Source of the DNA: Deltaproteobacteria bacterium
Lineage (GTDB): Bacteria > Bdellovibrionota_B > Oligoflexia > Oligoflexales > CAIYRB01
DNA: 48,004 nt
NCBI GenBank assembly: GCA_016874735.1
Contig: VGTI01000033.1
Coordinates: 1 to 48,004 of the forward strand
Direction: 5' to 3'
Part shown: positions 16,631 to 24,742 of the stretch, piece after piece
Layout: the number at the start of each line of letters is the position of its first letter
Position numbering within the stretch: the first letter of the stretch is position 1
Notes under the pieces: model-generated
The model's input: only the letters and a program-made list of their open reading frames with translations
Database searches by the model: none
What the model was told of the DNA's origin: nothing
Program-made: the position numbers and the translations under genes

Positions 16631-17536
16631 CTAAAGGATGCCTATCGTGACTCGGGACCTATGGCTCTCAGATGGCGCAAGCCATCTGAGCCCCGCACCA
16701 TTGTTGAGAGCATCGGGTAGTCCCATCCAGGGTTCGACACAATGAAATTCCTGGCCGCTCTGGGTCCAAAGCACTAAGTAGCGATAGGATGGGTCCCAAC
16801 CAAGGGCTATCGCATAACCACTAGCTGGAAACTCAACCAGTGCTTGATCACTTTTAAGATCGCCAAGTATGAGGTTACTGAGATGCGCCTGATGGAGAAC
16901 TTGATGATCAGGCAAAGATGAGCCTGGAAAAGCAGTAGGTTTGCCGGCGCCACCTATGGCGGTGACTGGAAGCTGTATCTGTGCTGAAGTTTGTAACCTT
17001 GCCGTTGCATCTACCGATCCTTGCCATTTAGGTAGATAAAAATAGGGATGCCACCCTAAGGCCATAGGCATGCGTGGTGCCAAGGGAGAGTGTGCCCCAA
17101 GACAGGATACTTCTGTATCAATGAGCAAACTTGTATCGTTTAGCGTGTATTTTACTTTTAAATCAAAATCGAACGGAAATAATTGCCGCGAGGCATCGCT
17201 CGTATGGAGCGATAGCACGGCGGTACGGTCGTCAGCGGCGACAACCCGCCATTTGTGAGCGTAGGCAAATCCATGCAGTGGCATTTGCCAAATCTTGCCT
17301 GCCAGCTCATATTGAAAAGGAGTGAGCCCATGGAAGACTCGCCCAGCGAATGGAAACATAAGGGGCATGCCACCAGCGGGCCAGCCGCTTTCCCTGAGAT
17401 CGAATTGGTGCGAGAGCCAAAGCACATCGCGGGACATGCCATCGGCGCTTTTGAGTGCTAGGGATGATAACAACCCACCACGCTCCGGCAAGAGCGTTGC
17501 TCTGCTGCCACCTGCAGTTTGCAATTCCAGCTTCAC
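16631..17536 (-). CDS. Aldose 1-epimerase family protein
   Basis: Galactose-mutarotase fold protein of 301 residues that should interconvert alpha and beta anomers of a sugar or sugar phosphate. PLHGFAYAHKW carries the first conserved His, ALGWHPYFYLP the second, and CVEPWMG the catalytic Glu. No sugar operon surrounds it, so the substrate is unknown. No signal peptide. It abuts the aminopeptidase gene tail to tail. Confidence 0.9.
   Translation of the reverse strand: MKLELQTAGGSRATLLPERGGLLSSLALKSADGMSRDVLWLSHQFDLRESGWPAGGMPLMFPFAGRVFHGLTPFQYELAGKIWQMPLHGFAYAHKWRVVAADDRTAVLSLHTSDASRQLFPFDFDLKVKYTLNDTSLLIDTEVSCLGAHSPLAPRMPMALGWHPYFYLPKWQGSVDATARLQTSAQIQLPVTAIGGAGKPTAFPGSSLPDHQVLHQAHLSNLILGDLKSDQALVEFPASGYAIALGWDPSYRYLVLWTQSGQEFHCVEPWMGLPDALNNGAGLRWLAPSESHRSRVTIGIL
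16667..16690. other. Perfect 10-bp hairpin inside the epimerase 3' end
   Basis: CTCAGATGGC-GCAA-GCCATCTGAG is a perfect stem with a GCAA loop, 37 bases after the aminopeptidase stop and within the last codons of the epimerase gene. It could end or stabilise the aminopeptidase transcript. No U tract follows on either strand. Confidence 0.4.
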
Positions 17537-17555
17537 TGCCTTTAAGCCCTCAACG

Positions 17556-18815
17556 TCATAGCGGGGCTTGCGGTACCCCTGCGCTAGGTGATTCCCCCAC
17601 TTTAACCTTTTTCTCGCCGTTGTACACCCAGTCGAGGTCGGGATTATGTTTTAACTCTAGATCGGCCGGATCATCCATCAGGCTATAGCAGTGTTCTAAG
17701 GCCTGAATAAATTCTTCTATGTTTGCTGCGCGCAAGGGCAGTGGAGCAAAAAATGGCGTTGGTAGACTAGACCTAAGGTAGTTCCATACCAATTTGACCC
17801 TGCCTAGAGTGGCCCGCGATACTTCCCGTAGGTGTTCCGGATAGCCTGAATGGCCAGGCCAAAGTTTAGTTGCCAATACGCCGTAGAGTTTTGCCCAACG
17901 ATCGTAATCCATGCCGCAGCTGACAGTAAAACACCCATCCTTGCACAACGCGTAGACCGCCGCGGGGTCTGTAGCCATTAGCTCGTGCAATAGGGCTTGC
18001 ACCATGAGGCTAATTTTTAGTGTCTGAAAGGGAAGCCGCTCGCTGCGCGATTGACGCAGCTCCGAGAAAATCCACGGGTTGCGCAGGGCACCACGTCCAA
18101 TGATGACCCTGCTTACTGATGGGGCCATGGCGAGGCGTTCCCGGAGGCTCTTGAGGTCCGTAATGTCACCGGATGCGACGACCGGTGCCACTGCTCTTTG
18201 TGCAGCCCGCTCAATCAAGTCCCAGTCGGCTTGTCCTGTGTAGCGGCTTGGTCTCGTGCGTCCGTGAACCGTCAGTCGGGCTAAAGGCAACTGGCGTAGA
18301 GGCTCGATCAGCGCATTAAACTCACTAGCGCTTTGAAATCCGGTGCGCATCTTGATGGCAAATCGGGTAGGTCCCAACTCCCCGCTAATCCGCGAGGCCA
18401 TCGCGCCAAATTCATCGGGGTCTCTGAGGAGGCTACTGCCTGCACCTTTGCCCACGCACTTAGGTGAAGGACATCCACAGTTGAGTTCGACGAAATCACA
18501 ATGTTCTAGTAGTGCTGGCGCCACGCGGAGAAAGTCGTCGGTTTCGGCCGCCATGAGCTGGGGTACCAGACGGTAGGGTAAATACGATCGTAGCTCGTCT
18601 AATTCAGGAGCGAATTCGCGTGGTAGTTCCCTTTGTGGATAGGTCGCAGTCACTCGAAGAAAAGGCGTAGCCATGACTTGCGGCGCCGCGACTAGATGGA
18701 ACCATAGGCGCATGGCTAGGTTGGTGACGCCTTCCATCGGAGCTAGGCCTATGAATCCCTCGGCGAATCCATTCCTGAATTCTTGTTTTGACGCAGTTTG
18801 CTTGTGATTGATCAT
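17556..18815 (-). CDS. tRNA-dihydrouridine synthase
   Basis: FMN enzyme reducing uridines in tRNA. LAPMEGVTNLAMR is the FMN-binding N-terminal strand. LNCGCPSPKCVGKGAGSSLL holds the catalytic Cys115 of the N-x-GCP motif. MRTGF and LTVHGRTR follow in the usual order, then ASGDI and IIGRGALRNPWIF. The wording of these motifs is nearest to the DusC type. At 419 residues it is about 90 longer than most family members, the extra part being mainly a C-terminal helical tail. 19 bases separate it from the epimerase gene downstream. Confidence 0.93.
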   Translation of the reverse strand: MINHKQTASKQEFRNGFAEGFIGLAPMEGVTNLAMRLWFHLVAAPQVMATPFLRVTATYPQRELPREFAPELDELRSYLPYRLVPQLMAAETDDFLRVAPALLEHCDFVELNCGCPSPKCVGKGAGSSLLRDPDEFGAMASRISGELGPTRFAIKMRTGFQSASEFNALIEPLRQLPLARLTVHGRTRPSRYTGQADWDLIERAAQRAVAPVVASGDITDLKSLRERLAMAPSVSRVIIGRGALRNPWIFSELRQSRSERLPFQTLKISLMVQALLHELMATDPAAVYALCKDGCFTVSCGMDYDRWAKLYGVLATKLWPGHSGYPEHLREVSRATLGRVKLVWNYLRSSLPTPFFAPLPLRAANIEEFIQALEHCYSLMDDPADLELKHNPDLDWVYNGEKKVKVGESPSAGVPQAPL

Positions 18816-19010
18816 AGAGTCTTCGAGTCATAAGGAAACTCCGTCCCTAGCACAAAGTTTAAGTCGATGCCTCTGATATTGTGTGTTGACGATAACAATC
18901 TAAAAACATTGAATAAATCAATCGGCTTTTGAACTCGAAGCTAGCCAAGTCTAGAGGCTTAGGTCCGCCTCGGTTAAACTTAGCTAGACTGATGAGTTGT
19001 TGCCGCTTGG

Positions 19011-19817
19011 ATGTTGGGGGGTGCTGCGTTGATATCCGAAGCTATGAATAGATTATGGGATGACTTTTTCGTGCGGCCCATCAGTGAATTCGGACGATTC
19101 ACGACGTTTTTTCTTGAGGGTGTGAAGCGCTGCATGGTGCCGATGATAGATAGGCGTCTCTTGCTCCGGCAAATGGAGTTTGTCGGTAATCGCAGTCTTG
19201 GGATTGTCGTCATAGCTGGTACTCTGGTGGGGGTTATTTTTGGCCTCATCCTCGGCAACATCTTTCGGCGCTTTGGTACGGAGTCCTTGCTAGGGGCTGC
19301 CACGGGTATTTCTCTCACTAAGGAAGTGGCGCCAGTCTTTTGTGGTTTTCTGGTAACTGCTCGGGCGGGATCTGCAATGGCAGCCGAAATTGGCACGATG
19401 CGCGTGAATGAGCAAATCGATGCCATGAGAATCATGTCTGTGAATCCCTACAGCTACCTAGTCGCTCCCCGGATACTAGCAGCCAGCCTGGTCATGCCAC
19501 TACTTAACTGTGTTTTTGTTCTGGTCGGTAGTGTCGCTGCTTACGGTGTGGCTGTCGCATTTTATGATGTCGATACTGGGGTATTTATTGAGAAGATGCG
19601 CTGGTTGGTGCGTCCCGCCTATCTAACACAGGGGATGCAGAAGTCGGCCGTGTTTGGTTTGCTCATCGCATCGATTGGATGTTTTCGCGGTTTTTATGCT
19701 GGTGGCGGTGCCAAAGGAGTTGGAAAAGCCACGACGGAAGCGGTTGTGGCCTCCCTCGTGGCTATATTGATCGCGGATTTTTTCGTGAGCTATCTTCAGT
19801 TCGACAAGTTTCTGTGA
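19011..19817 (+). CDS. MlaE/YrbE-type ABC transporter permease
   Basis: A 268-residue inner-membrane permease of the MlaE family, which moves phospholipids or other lipids between membranes with an MlaF-type ATPase and an MCE-domain partner. It shows the signature EVAPVFCGFLVTARAGSAMAAEIGTMRVNEQIDAM and a C-terminal GFYAGGGAKGVGKATTEAVV. About five hydrophobic segments. No ATPase or MCE gene is adjacent, which is unusual because these genes are normally in one operon. A TTG at 19029 with GGGGGG upstream is an alternative start. Confidence 0.92.
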   Translation: MLGGAALISEAMNRLWDDFFVRPISEFGRFTTFFLEGVKRCMVPMIDRRLLLRQMEFVGNRSLGIVVIAGTLVGVIFGLILGNIFRRFGTESLLGAATGISLTKEVAPVFCGFLVTARAGSAMAAEIGTMRVNEQIDAMRIMSVNPYSYLVAPRILAASLVMPLLNCVFVLVGSVAAYGVAVAFYDVDTGVFIEKMRWLVRPAYLTQGMQKSAVFGLLIASIGCFRGFYAGGGAKGVGKATTEAVVASLVAILIADFFVSYLQFDKFL

Positions 19818-19825
19818 GTACCTTT

Positions 19826-20902
19826 TTAGGTACCAGTCACTTCGAACTGACGATGGAGTAGGCTCAGACCCTTGAGGTTCCTAACATCGATAATCAGATC
19901 AACAAAGGTCCCATCTGTTTTGTTGGGTTTGAACTCCAACACCTTGGGCACGCCTAAGCTGCGTACTTTAAATTTTTCGGCATGAGGAGTTGAGTCTATA
20001 ATCTCTACCCGACCGTCACGATGCAGGTAGCGTGCCGTAGCATGGATACTACCTAGGGCAGGAACGGCGCGGTCATTGCGTAGACGGAACGATATCCGCA
20101 TACCCTGCTGTCTATGGAGACTGTATTTAAACTCCGTGAGTTTTAACCCGGCGCCTTCGTCATCTTCTTCAACGACATCAGTATCCAGTTTCCGCTCAGT
20201 GGAGTCAGCTGCAGCGGTATTAACTGGTGTCGGTTTAGTTGCATTGGGTAACATATTGACCGGTTTTGCTCCACTAGCCGCCACAGGCAGTGGCTGCACT
20301 GGTGGACCCATCTCTTCTTTGTCCTTTTGACCGAGTACATCCACCATTTCGCTGAGCTTTTCAACCGCAGCCAGCGGCTTAGCAGTCAGCGTTGCCGTGC
20401 TAGCGCCGGAATCGGCTGCAGCGACCTGTTGGTTTTTAACGTTAGCTTTAGCGGCTGCGGCTGTTAGTTGGCTAGAGCGGCGCTCGGCGGCAGTCTGGGC
20501 GGGCATGACCATTTTGTGTTTAGGAACCGTCACGAAATAAATAGCCCAAGCGACACTGGCGATGAGGATAAAGGGGGCGGCAGAGAGAGCGGTCTTACGA
20601 TAATTCGGCGTCGGCTTTTGCTGCTCGCGAGGTGATTCGGGAGTGCCGAGACCTTTATTGATCTGTTCAAGCTCGCGGGCCACTATCACAACACCGTTAG
20701 GTGGCACCGCCTTACTGTGACCGAGAGCTGCGGCTAACTTGCTCGGTGGTAACGTGGCAAAGATCTGGTTAGCGCGCTTGATGGGCATAACCGAGAGTAA
20801 CACGGCCACATTGGTTGCCGAGGTTGCTGCCGCATACGCAGCTAGCCGGTCATCCGACATAGCCAGTATCGTGGCTAGTGCTTCCTTCTGTAGATGTTCC
20901 AT
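19826..20902 (-). CDS. FliG-like domain, membrane segment and C-terminal beta domain; unknown function
   Basis: A 358-residue protein. Residues 1-80 are helical and resemble the FliG middle/MgtE N-terminal repeat (DRLAAYAAATSATNVAVLLS followed by MPIKRANQIFATLP). One membrane segment spans about residues 106-125. A low-complexity Ala/Thr/Pro region follows, and residues from about 255 on form a probable beta-sandwich. With positive residues before the segment, the N-terminal domain should be cytoplasmic and the rest periplasmic. AGGAG precedes the ATG. I know no family with this architecture; the FliG similarity is by eye. Confidence 0.8.
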   Translation of the reverse strand: MEHLQKEALATILAMSDDRLAAYAAATSATNVAVLLSVMPIKRANQIFATLPPSKLAAALGHSKAVPPNGVVIVARELEQINKGLGTPESPREQQKPTPNYRKTALSAAPFILIASVAWAIYFVTVPKHKMVMPAQTAAERRSSQLTAAAAKANVKNQQVAAADSGASTATLTAKPLAAVEKLSEMVDVLGQKDKEEMGPPVQPLPVAASGAKPVNMLPNATKPTPVNTAAADSTERKLDTDVVEEDDEGAGLKLTEFKYSLHRQQGMRISFRLRNDRAVPALGSIHATARYLHRDGRVEIIDSTPHAEKFKVRSLGVPKVLEFKPNKTDGTFVDLIIDVRNLKGLSLLHRQFEVTGT

Positions 20903-21084
20903 GATGCCGTCTCCTGCGTCTTAGCCCTTGACCACTCGGTGGGTCGCTTCGGCTATGCAGATGCTAAAAGGTGGGGATTCTTTTAGTGTAACATGCACAG
21001 CTAGAAACCTACTGATAATGGTCCTCCCGCGCCTGGGCTTGGTTAACTATAAATAAAACGTGTAAATGAATTAGATTTAGATCA

Positions 21085-21435
21085 TTAGCGGCTTTGCTGG
21101 TCAGTGTCTTCGGCTTCTTCGGGTAGTTCGCTGAGGTCATTTTGTTCGGCGTCGACGAGCTGGGTTAGTTGATCGCGCATAGCGGTGAGCTCGGTTAATA
21201 GCTGCTTGCGTTGCCCCTCAAATTTGGCCATTTCGCTTCGAACCGTGGAGAGGTGGATATCGTTGTCAGACAGCTCCTCCATCTTCGAGCGCATCAGTTC
21301 TTCAAAGAGCACGACTTCGCCAAATTTCTGGCTCGGCCTCGAGTTCATGATATTTCGCAATGCCAACGTTAGCGGAAGCGCGCAGCTGATCGCAGCTAGC
21401 GTCGCTTTTTGCCAAGTTGTCATGCGCAAACTCAT
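21085..21435 (-). CDS. Small membrane-anchored coiled-coil protein
   Basis: A 116-residue protein with one N-terminal membrane segment (about residues 9-27, ATLAAISCALPLTLAL) followed by a long charged helix rich in Glu, Leu and Lys that should form a coiled coil (about 45-95), and an acidic tail. GGAG lies 10 bases before the ATG. It is upstream of the FliG-like protein gene on the same strand, with a 182-base gap, so the two may share a membrane-associated role. No family recognised. Confidence 0.7.
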   Translation of the reverse strand: MSLRMTTWQKATLAAISCALPLTLALRNIMNSRPSQKFGEVVLFEELMRSKMEELSDNDIHLSTVRSEMAKFEGQRKQLLTELTAMRDQLTQLVDAEQNDLSELPEEAEDTDQQSR

Positions 21436-21759
21436 GAAATCATAACTCCAGAATGATCCACTCTCCTGGGTACAACTACGGAGGTTTACCCCGAAGTTGC
21501 GTCGTACGTGAGAGCGCGCACGAACACCATAATTAAAATCCTAAGCATTCAATTGGGTGATTCGTCACGACCGCGCCAATACTTGAGTGTCCTACCCAAA
21601 GTGTCATGTTGGTCGGGCGACAAAAAGGCGTCGCTTTGGCCAATCTGGCCGGGTCATTAGGGTGTCGCGAGAATTGCCTAAATTTTTGTCAGTTGGGTAT
21701 TTTTTCTTGCTGTGAGCACCATAGCTAGGTGCTGAAATTAAAGGAGGAATTTTTTTCCT
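21436..21759. other. Intergenic region without recognised gene
   Basis: A 324-base gap between divergent small genes. I see no tRNA or conserved RNA. It holds short hairpins: GGCGAC-AAAAAG-GCGTCGC around 21619-21637 and AGCACC-ATAGCT-AGGTGCT just before the ribosome binding site of the next reading frame. It should contain the promoters of both flanking genes. Confidence 0.5.
21745..21759 (+). promoter_or_regulatory. Possible ribosome-binding-site hairpin
   Basis: AGGAA-TTTTT-TTCCT directly overlaps the strong AAAGGAGG ribosome binding site before the ATG at 21760. Pairing would hide part of the site. Only five pairs and a U-rich loop, so weak. Confidence 0.25.
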
Positions 21760-21951
21760 ATGCGATTTCGTTGCATGTTACGAGGTGGTCGAATCAATTT
21801 TCTTAGTCCATTTGACAGGGTGATGGCGCGGACATCTGGCGCAAGTCACTCTGTCGCAATTGACAGTGGCTCGCATGTGGTTATTTTACTGCTTCTTGTC
21901 GTTTTAAACTGTTTGGTGGGAGCAAATTTCGGTGGAACAGAATGTGACTGA
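21760..21951 (+). CDS. Short reading frame with strong ribosome binding site, possible leader peptide
   Basis: A 63-codon frame whose ATG follows AAAGGAGG by 12 bases. The product has a basic N-terminus and one hydrophobic segment near the C-terminus (VVILLLLVVLNCLVGA). It overlaps the start of the next gene by 20 bases, so it may be translationally coupled to it. No similarity recognised. It may be a genuine small membrane protein, a leader peptide or a chance frame. Confidence 0.35.
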   Translation: MRFRCMLRGGRINFLSPFDRVMARTSGASHSVAIDSGSHVVILLLLVVLNCLVGANFGGTECD

Positions 21952-22372
21952 ATTAGTGACTGGCGTGAGTGGAAGATCTTTTGTGAATGTGGGACTGAGA
22001 GACGGTCCCTGGTCAAAACGTCAGTTAAAAATTGCGGGAACTAATGTTTATTTCGCGGATCAGGTATTAGACTTGAGTGATTTTCATCTTACTCTGCGTC
22101 TTTTTCGTCTCTACGCGATAGCAAAGGGTGGACGCTGTTCCCTTCGTGAAATTCTAGCTTTTGTGTACCGCATGCAACCCACGCAAACAAATTCGGCGCG
22201 ATTTCATAAGTCAGCGAGGGTAAGAGCAGTGAAATTACTTTCGCGTGCCCGTCTACTAGCGATGAAATACTTTGACGACGAGCTTGATTGGTTCTGCTAC
22301 GACTATAAAACGCGTACTTGGGCTCTCTATCGAGGCTGTGACGCGGCCTCTGTGCGGCAGCTCCATTCGTAG
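21932..22372 (+). CDS. Small winged-helix-like DNA-binding protein (tentative)
   Basis: A 146-residue protein starting at a GTG with GGGAG 9 bases upstream. Residues about 45-120 read like a response-regulator C-terminal winged helix: LDLSDFHLTLRLFRLYAIAK (where such domains have L-T-x-x-E-F-x-L-L), then GGRCSLREILAFVYR and a basic helix ARVRAVKLLSRARLLA, ending with aromatic beta strands. No receiver domain. It may regulate neighbours or itself. The assignment is by pattern only. Confidence 0.6.
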   Translation: MEQNVTELVTGVSGRSFVNVGLRDGPWSKRQLKIAGTNVYFADQVLDLSDFHLTLRLFRLYAIAKGGRCSLREILAFVYRMQPTQTNSARFHKSARVRAVKLLSRARLLAMKYFDDELDWFCYDYKTRTWALYRGCDAASVRQLHS

Positions 22373-22400
22373 TTTTTTGGGGGGCAGGGAGTACCCGAGG

Positions 22401-22871
22401 TCAGTGACTCCCTGGTGTCAGATTTGTTTGAAAGGAGCTAAGAGCCGCTTTTTTAAATTTGTTAAGCTGGCGCTGCGAAAGTGGCGTTTTTACATCGGCA
22501 GCAACTACTTTTCGGCTGGTTTGCACGGATCTAATTTTTGCCCTAAAGGCTGCCGGTCGTGCCCCAATTTGGTCAACAAACCGTTTTGAAAAGTGTGCTT
22601 GATTACTGAACCCGCAAACGGATGCGACGTGACGGAGTTCTAAATCTGGTTTGTGGGTTATGACAGTCTTTGCCAAGTGTACGCGGTAGTTCCAAATCCA
22701 CTGCATGGGAGTCAGACTACAGGTTGATTTGAACAGACGGTTTAAGCTTACTTTTGCCAGCCCTGTGGAGTCAGCCAGTTCCTCCAGCGAAATCGAGCGA
22801 TCGTGATTGCGGATCAGGTATCCGACAGCTCGTTTGAAGTCCCTGGAGTTGAGTTTTACGGGGCGTGGCAT
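22401..22871 (-). CDS. AraC-family transcriptional regulator, DNA-binding domain only
   Basis: I take the start at the ATG at 22871 (MPRPVKLNSRDFKRAVGYLI), 10 bases after GGGAG, giving 156 residues. Two helix-turn-helix units are visible: SISLEELADSTGLAKVSLNR and the more conserved LRHVASVCGFSNQAHFSKRF. There is no sensor domain. The open frame extends to 23081, but that would translate the terminator of the upstream cytochrome operon, so the long form is unlikely. It lies downstream of the cytochrome genes on the same strand and converges with the winged-helix gene. Confidence 0.85.
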   Translation of the reverse strand: MPRPVKLNSRDFKRAVGYLIRNHDRSISLEELADSTGLAKVSLNRLFKSTCSLTPMQWIWNYRVHLAKTVITHKPDLELRHVASVCGFSNQAHFSKRFVDQIGARPAAFRAKIRSVQTSRKVVAADVKTPLSQRQLNKFKKAALSSFQTNLTPGSH

Positions 22872-23037
22872 AAGGAGTGTTCTCCCTCCGCCCAATATCA
22901 CTGCAACGCCTGTGCCGTGCATAAAAATACAGCAATGAAATATTAAATCTAATAGTTTCATTCTGTTGTAGATCGGATCGCGGACGACGAAGGCTGGAAA
23001 TAGGCCACGTGGATAAATTATGGGACGTTTAGTGGTG

Positions 23038-23063
23038 AAAAAAAGGACACCCTGAAGGTGTCC
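23038..23063 (-). terminator. Intrinsic terminator after the cytochrome genes
   Basis: On the minus strand, GGACACC and GGTGTCC form a perfect 7-bp stem with a 5-base loop followed by seven T residues. It sits 28 bases after the stop of the small cytochrome gene. Confidence 0.9.
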
Positions 23064-23090
23064 GTCCGTAAACTCAAACAATTTAGTTTG

Positions 23091-23474
23091 TTAGTGCTTC
23101 GGCGTTTGTCCGCGGACAAATTTGTGGCATTGGACGCATTCGAGAGAGACACGTACGTAACCTACCGTAATTCCCTCGAGATTATGGGCCTTAGCCTGAT
23201 CTTTGACGTATGCCGCTGCAGTTTGAAAACTCTTCGAGTAAAACTGGAAGTCTGGTGAATCGCGTTTACTCCAAGTCGTGGCCTTACTAAGGTCGTGAAG
23301 CATCCCGGCAAAATGCTCAAGCTTGCTGTAGTCTTCGGTGGCAAGTGCATCGAGAAGACCATGAGCGGCGGTGAGCTTGTCCCGCATTAAAACTTTGACG
23401 TTGCTGTCAGCGGCCTGGGCTATTGGGGCCATTGCTGATAGGGCTGTGATGACAATTCCAAATGCAGATTGCAT
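23091..23474 (-). CDS. Periplasmic c-type cytochrome, cytochrome c'/c556-like
   Basis: A 127-residue exported protein. The signal peptide ends near AQAADS (residues 20-24). The rest is helical with a C-terminal haem-binding CVQCH at residues 113-117, the layout of the four-helix cytochrome c'/c556 group, where the axial ligand would be a Met or none. AAAGGAGG precedes the ATG. 12 bases separate it from the larger cytochrome gene upstream, so both are in one operon ended by the terminator at 23038-23063. Electron transfer partner unknown. Confidence 0.87.
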   Translation of the reverse strand: MQSAFGIVITALSAMAPIAQAADSNVKVLMRDKLTAAHGLLDALATEDYSKLEHFAGMLHDLSKATTWSKRDSPDFQFYSKSFQTAAAYVKDQAKAHNLEGITVGYVRVSLECVQCHKFVRGQTPKH

Positions 23475-23486
23475 TTCTGGCCTCCT

Positions 23487-24680
23487 TTAGGTTTTTTGCT
23501 GTGACTTAGCGTTGTCGATTAATTTCCTCAGCTCGGCGAGCAGTGCCTTAACATCAGGCGGGATATGAGTGCCGCTGGAGCCGCTAAACCCAACGGTATA
23601 ACTCTCCTCAAGGAGCGCGTAGGCCTTTTCAGCAAAAGGCGCTGCGGGAGCCATACGGATAGCCGTCTCAAAATCAAACTCCTCCCTGGAGATCCAATAA
23701 GAGTGAGATAGCAGCGATTCCGTGATTCCGAGTAAGTAGTAGGCTTCGGCGACATCGGGCGTTGCCTCTGGGTGATCGTGGACGTAACGATTGAGGATAG
23801 CTGCTGCGGTGATGTAATGAACTGTGCCATTACGGTCGCGCGGAAATTCCATCATTTCCCGGCCTTGAGACAGCACTCTATGAGCGGTTGCTACATCGGT
23901 TTTGGCGAGTGCTTTTTCGTTCTCGAGTTGCTGAATGGCATCAAGCCAATGGCTCATTTGACTTTTGACGTGCCCCGGTAGGTCAGGTCTTGCTAGGATT
24001 TTGTCTATCAGTTTTTTGGGGCGATCGAGGTCGCCTTTGGCATTAGTGGCGATTTTTAGGTAATCGGTAAACGAGCCGAGCAAACCAATGCTATTGAGTG
24101 GCACGTTGCCGCTGGCAAAATAGTCTTCATAGGTCTTCATTGCATCATCGAACTGTCGACTCACTACGTAGAAATGAGCCTTCTCGAGGGGATGCAGGCG
24201 GTCAATTTTAAGTGCGGCGAAGAAACCAGTAGCAGGTGGAACTTTGTGCGTTTCGGGTAGGCTCTCATGACAGGCAATGCAATTTTCAGTCATATTGTGT
24301 ATGGCGAATTTTGCCTCTTCGAAATCGCCACGCTCGAAGCGGCGATATGCATGACGCGCATCGTTACGGAGCGATTTGGCGATGTAGTCAAAGGCCTTAT
24401 CTTTGCGCCGTGCGTGGTCTTCGAGGTGGGTTGCGCTATCCATGAGTTGTTTCAAATCTTTGCTGATCGCAGCTCTGTTTTTTGCCGATTCAAAGCTAGA
24501 ATCATCAAAACTTAGCGGCAAAACACGAGATAAAGGAGCGATAATTTGTTGCATGATGCTCTGTGTCGGTGCGTCCTCTTTCGCCTTGGTGCCTGGAGCT
24601 GCGTAGCTCATTTGCCAAGTAGGCAAAAAACTTAAGGTTAAACCAACGACTCTACATACTTTGCATAGTGAAAAAGCCAT
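23487..24680 (-). CDS. Exported c-type cytochrome with helical repeat tail
   Basis: A 397-residue protein with an N-terminal signal peptide (cleavage near YAAPG, residues 26-30). Residues about 40-140 are a helical cytochrome c'-like domain ending in CIACH at 134-138. The remainder is alpha-helical with a TPR-like pattern (LEKAHFYVVSRQFDDAMKTY, PDVAEAYYLLGITESLL, FAEKAYALLEESY). The combination suggests a haem protein that docks onto partners through its repeats. GGAGGG precedes the ATG. It follows the sigma54 regulator gene by 62 bases on the same strand. Confidence 0.85.
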   Translation of the reverse strand: MAFSLCKVCRVVGLTLSFLPTWQMSYAAPGTKAKEDAPTQSIMQQIIAPLSRVLPLSFDDSSFESAKNRAAISKDLKQLMDSATHLEDHARRKDKAFDYIAKSLRNDARHAYRRFERGDFEEAKFAIHNMTENCIACHESLPETHKVPPATGFFAALKIDRLHPLEKAHFYVVSRQFDDAMKTYEDYFASGNVPLNSIGLLGSFTDYLKIATNAKGDLDRPKKLIDKILARPDLPGHVKSQMSHWLDAIQQLENEKALAKTDVATAHRVLSQGREMMEFPRDRNGTVHYITAAAILNRYVHDHPEATPDVAEAYYLLGITESLLSHSYWISREEFDFETAIRMAPAAPFAEKAYALLEESYTVGFSGSSGTHIPPDVKALLAELRKLIDNAKSQQKT

Positions 24681-24742
24681 GCGTATCCCTCCATGGAATC
24701 AACAATTCGCTACATACCCAAAATTCTCGCGTGCGATTGGGG

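Noticed and set aside
21619-21637. Small RNA or terminator hairpin in the 324-base gap
   Set aside because: Only five or six pairs, no U tract and no conserved RNA feature visible.
22872-23081. N-terminal extension of the AraC-type regulator
   Set aside because: It would translate the intrinsic terminator of the cytochrome genes and adds no recognisable domain; a good ribosome binding site lies before the ATG at 22871.
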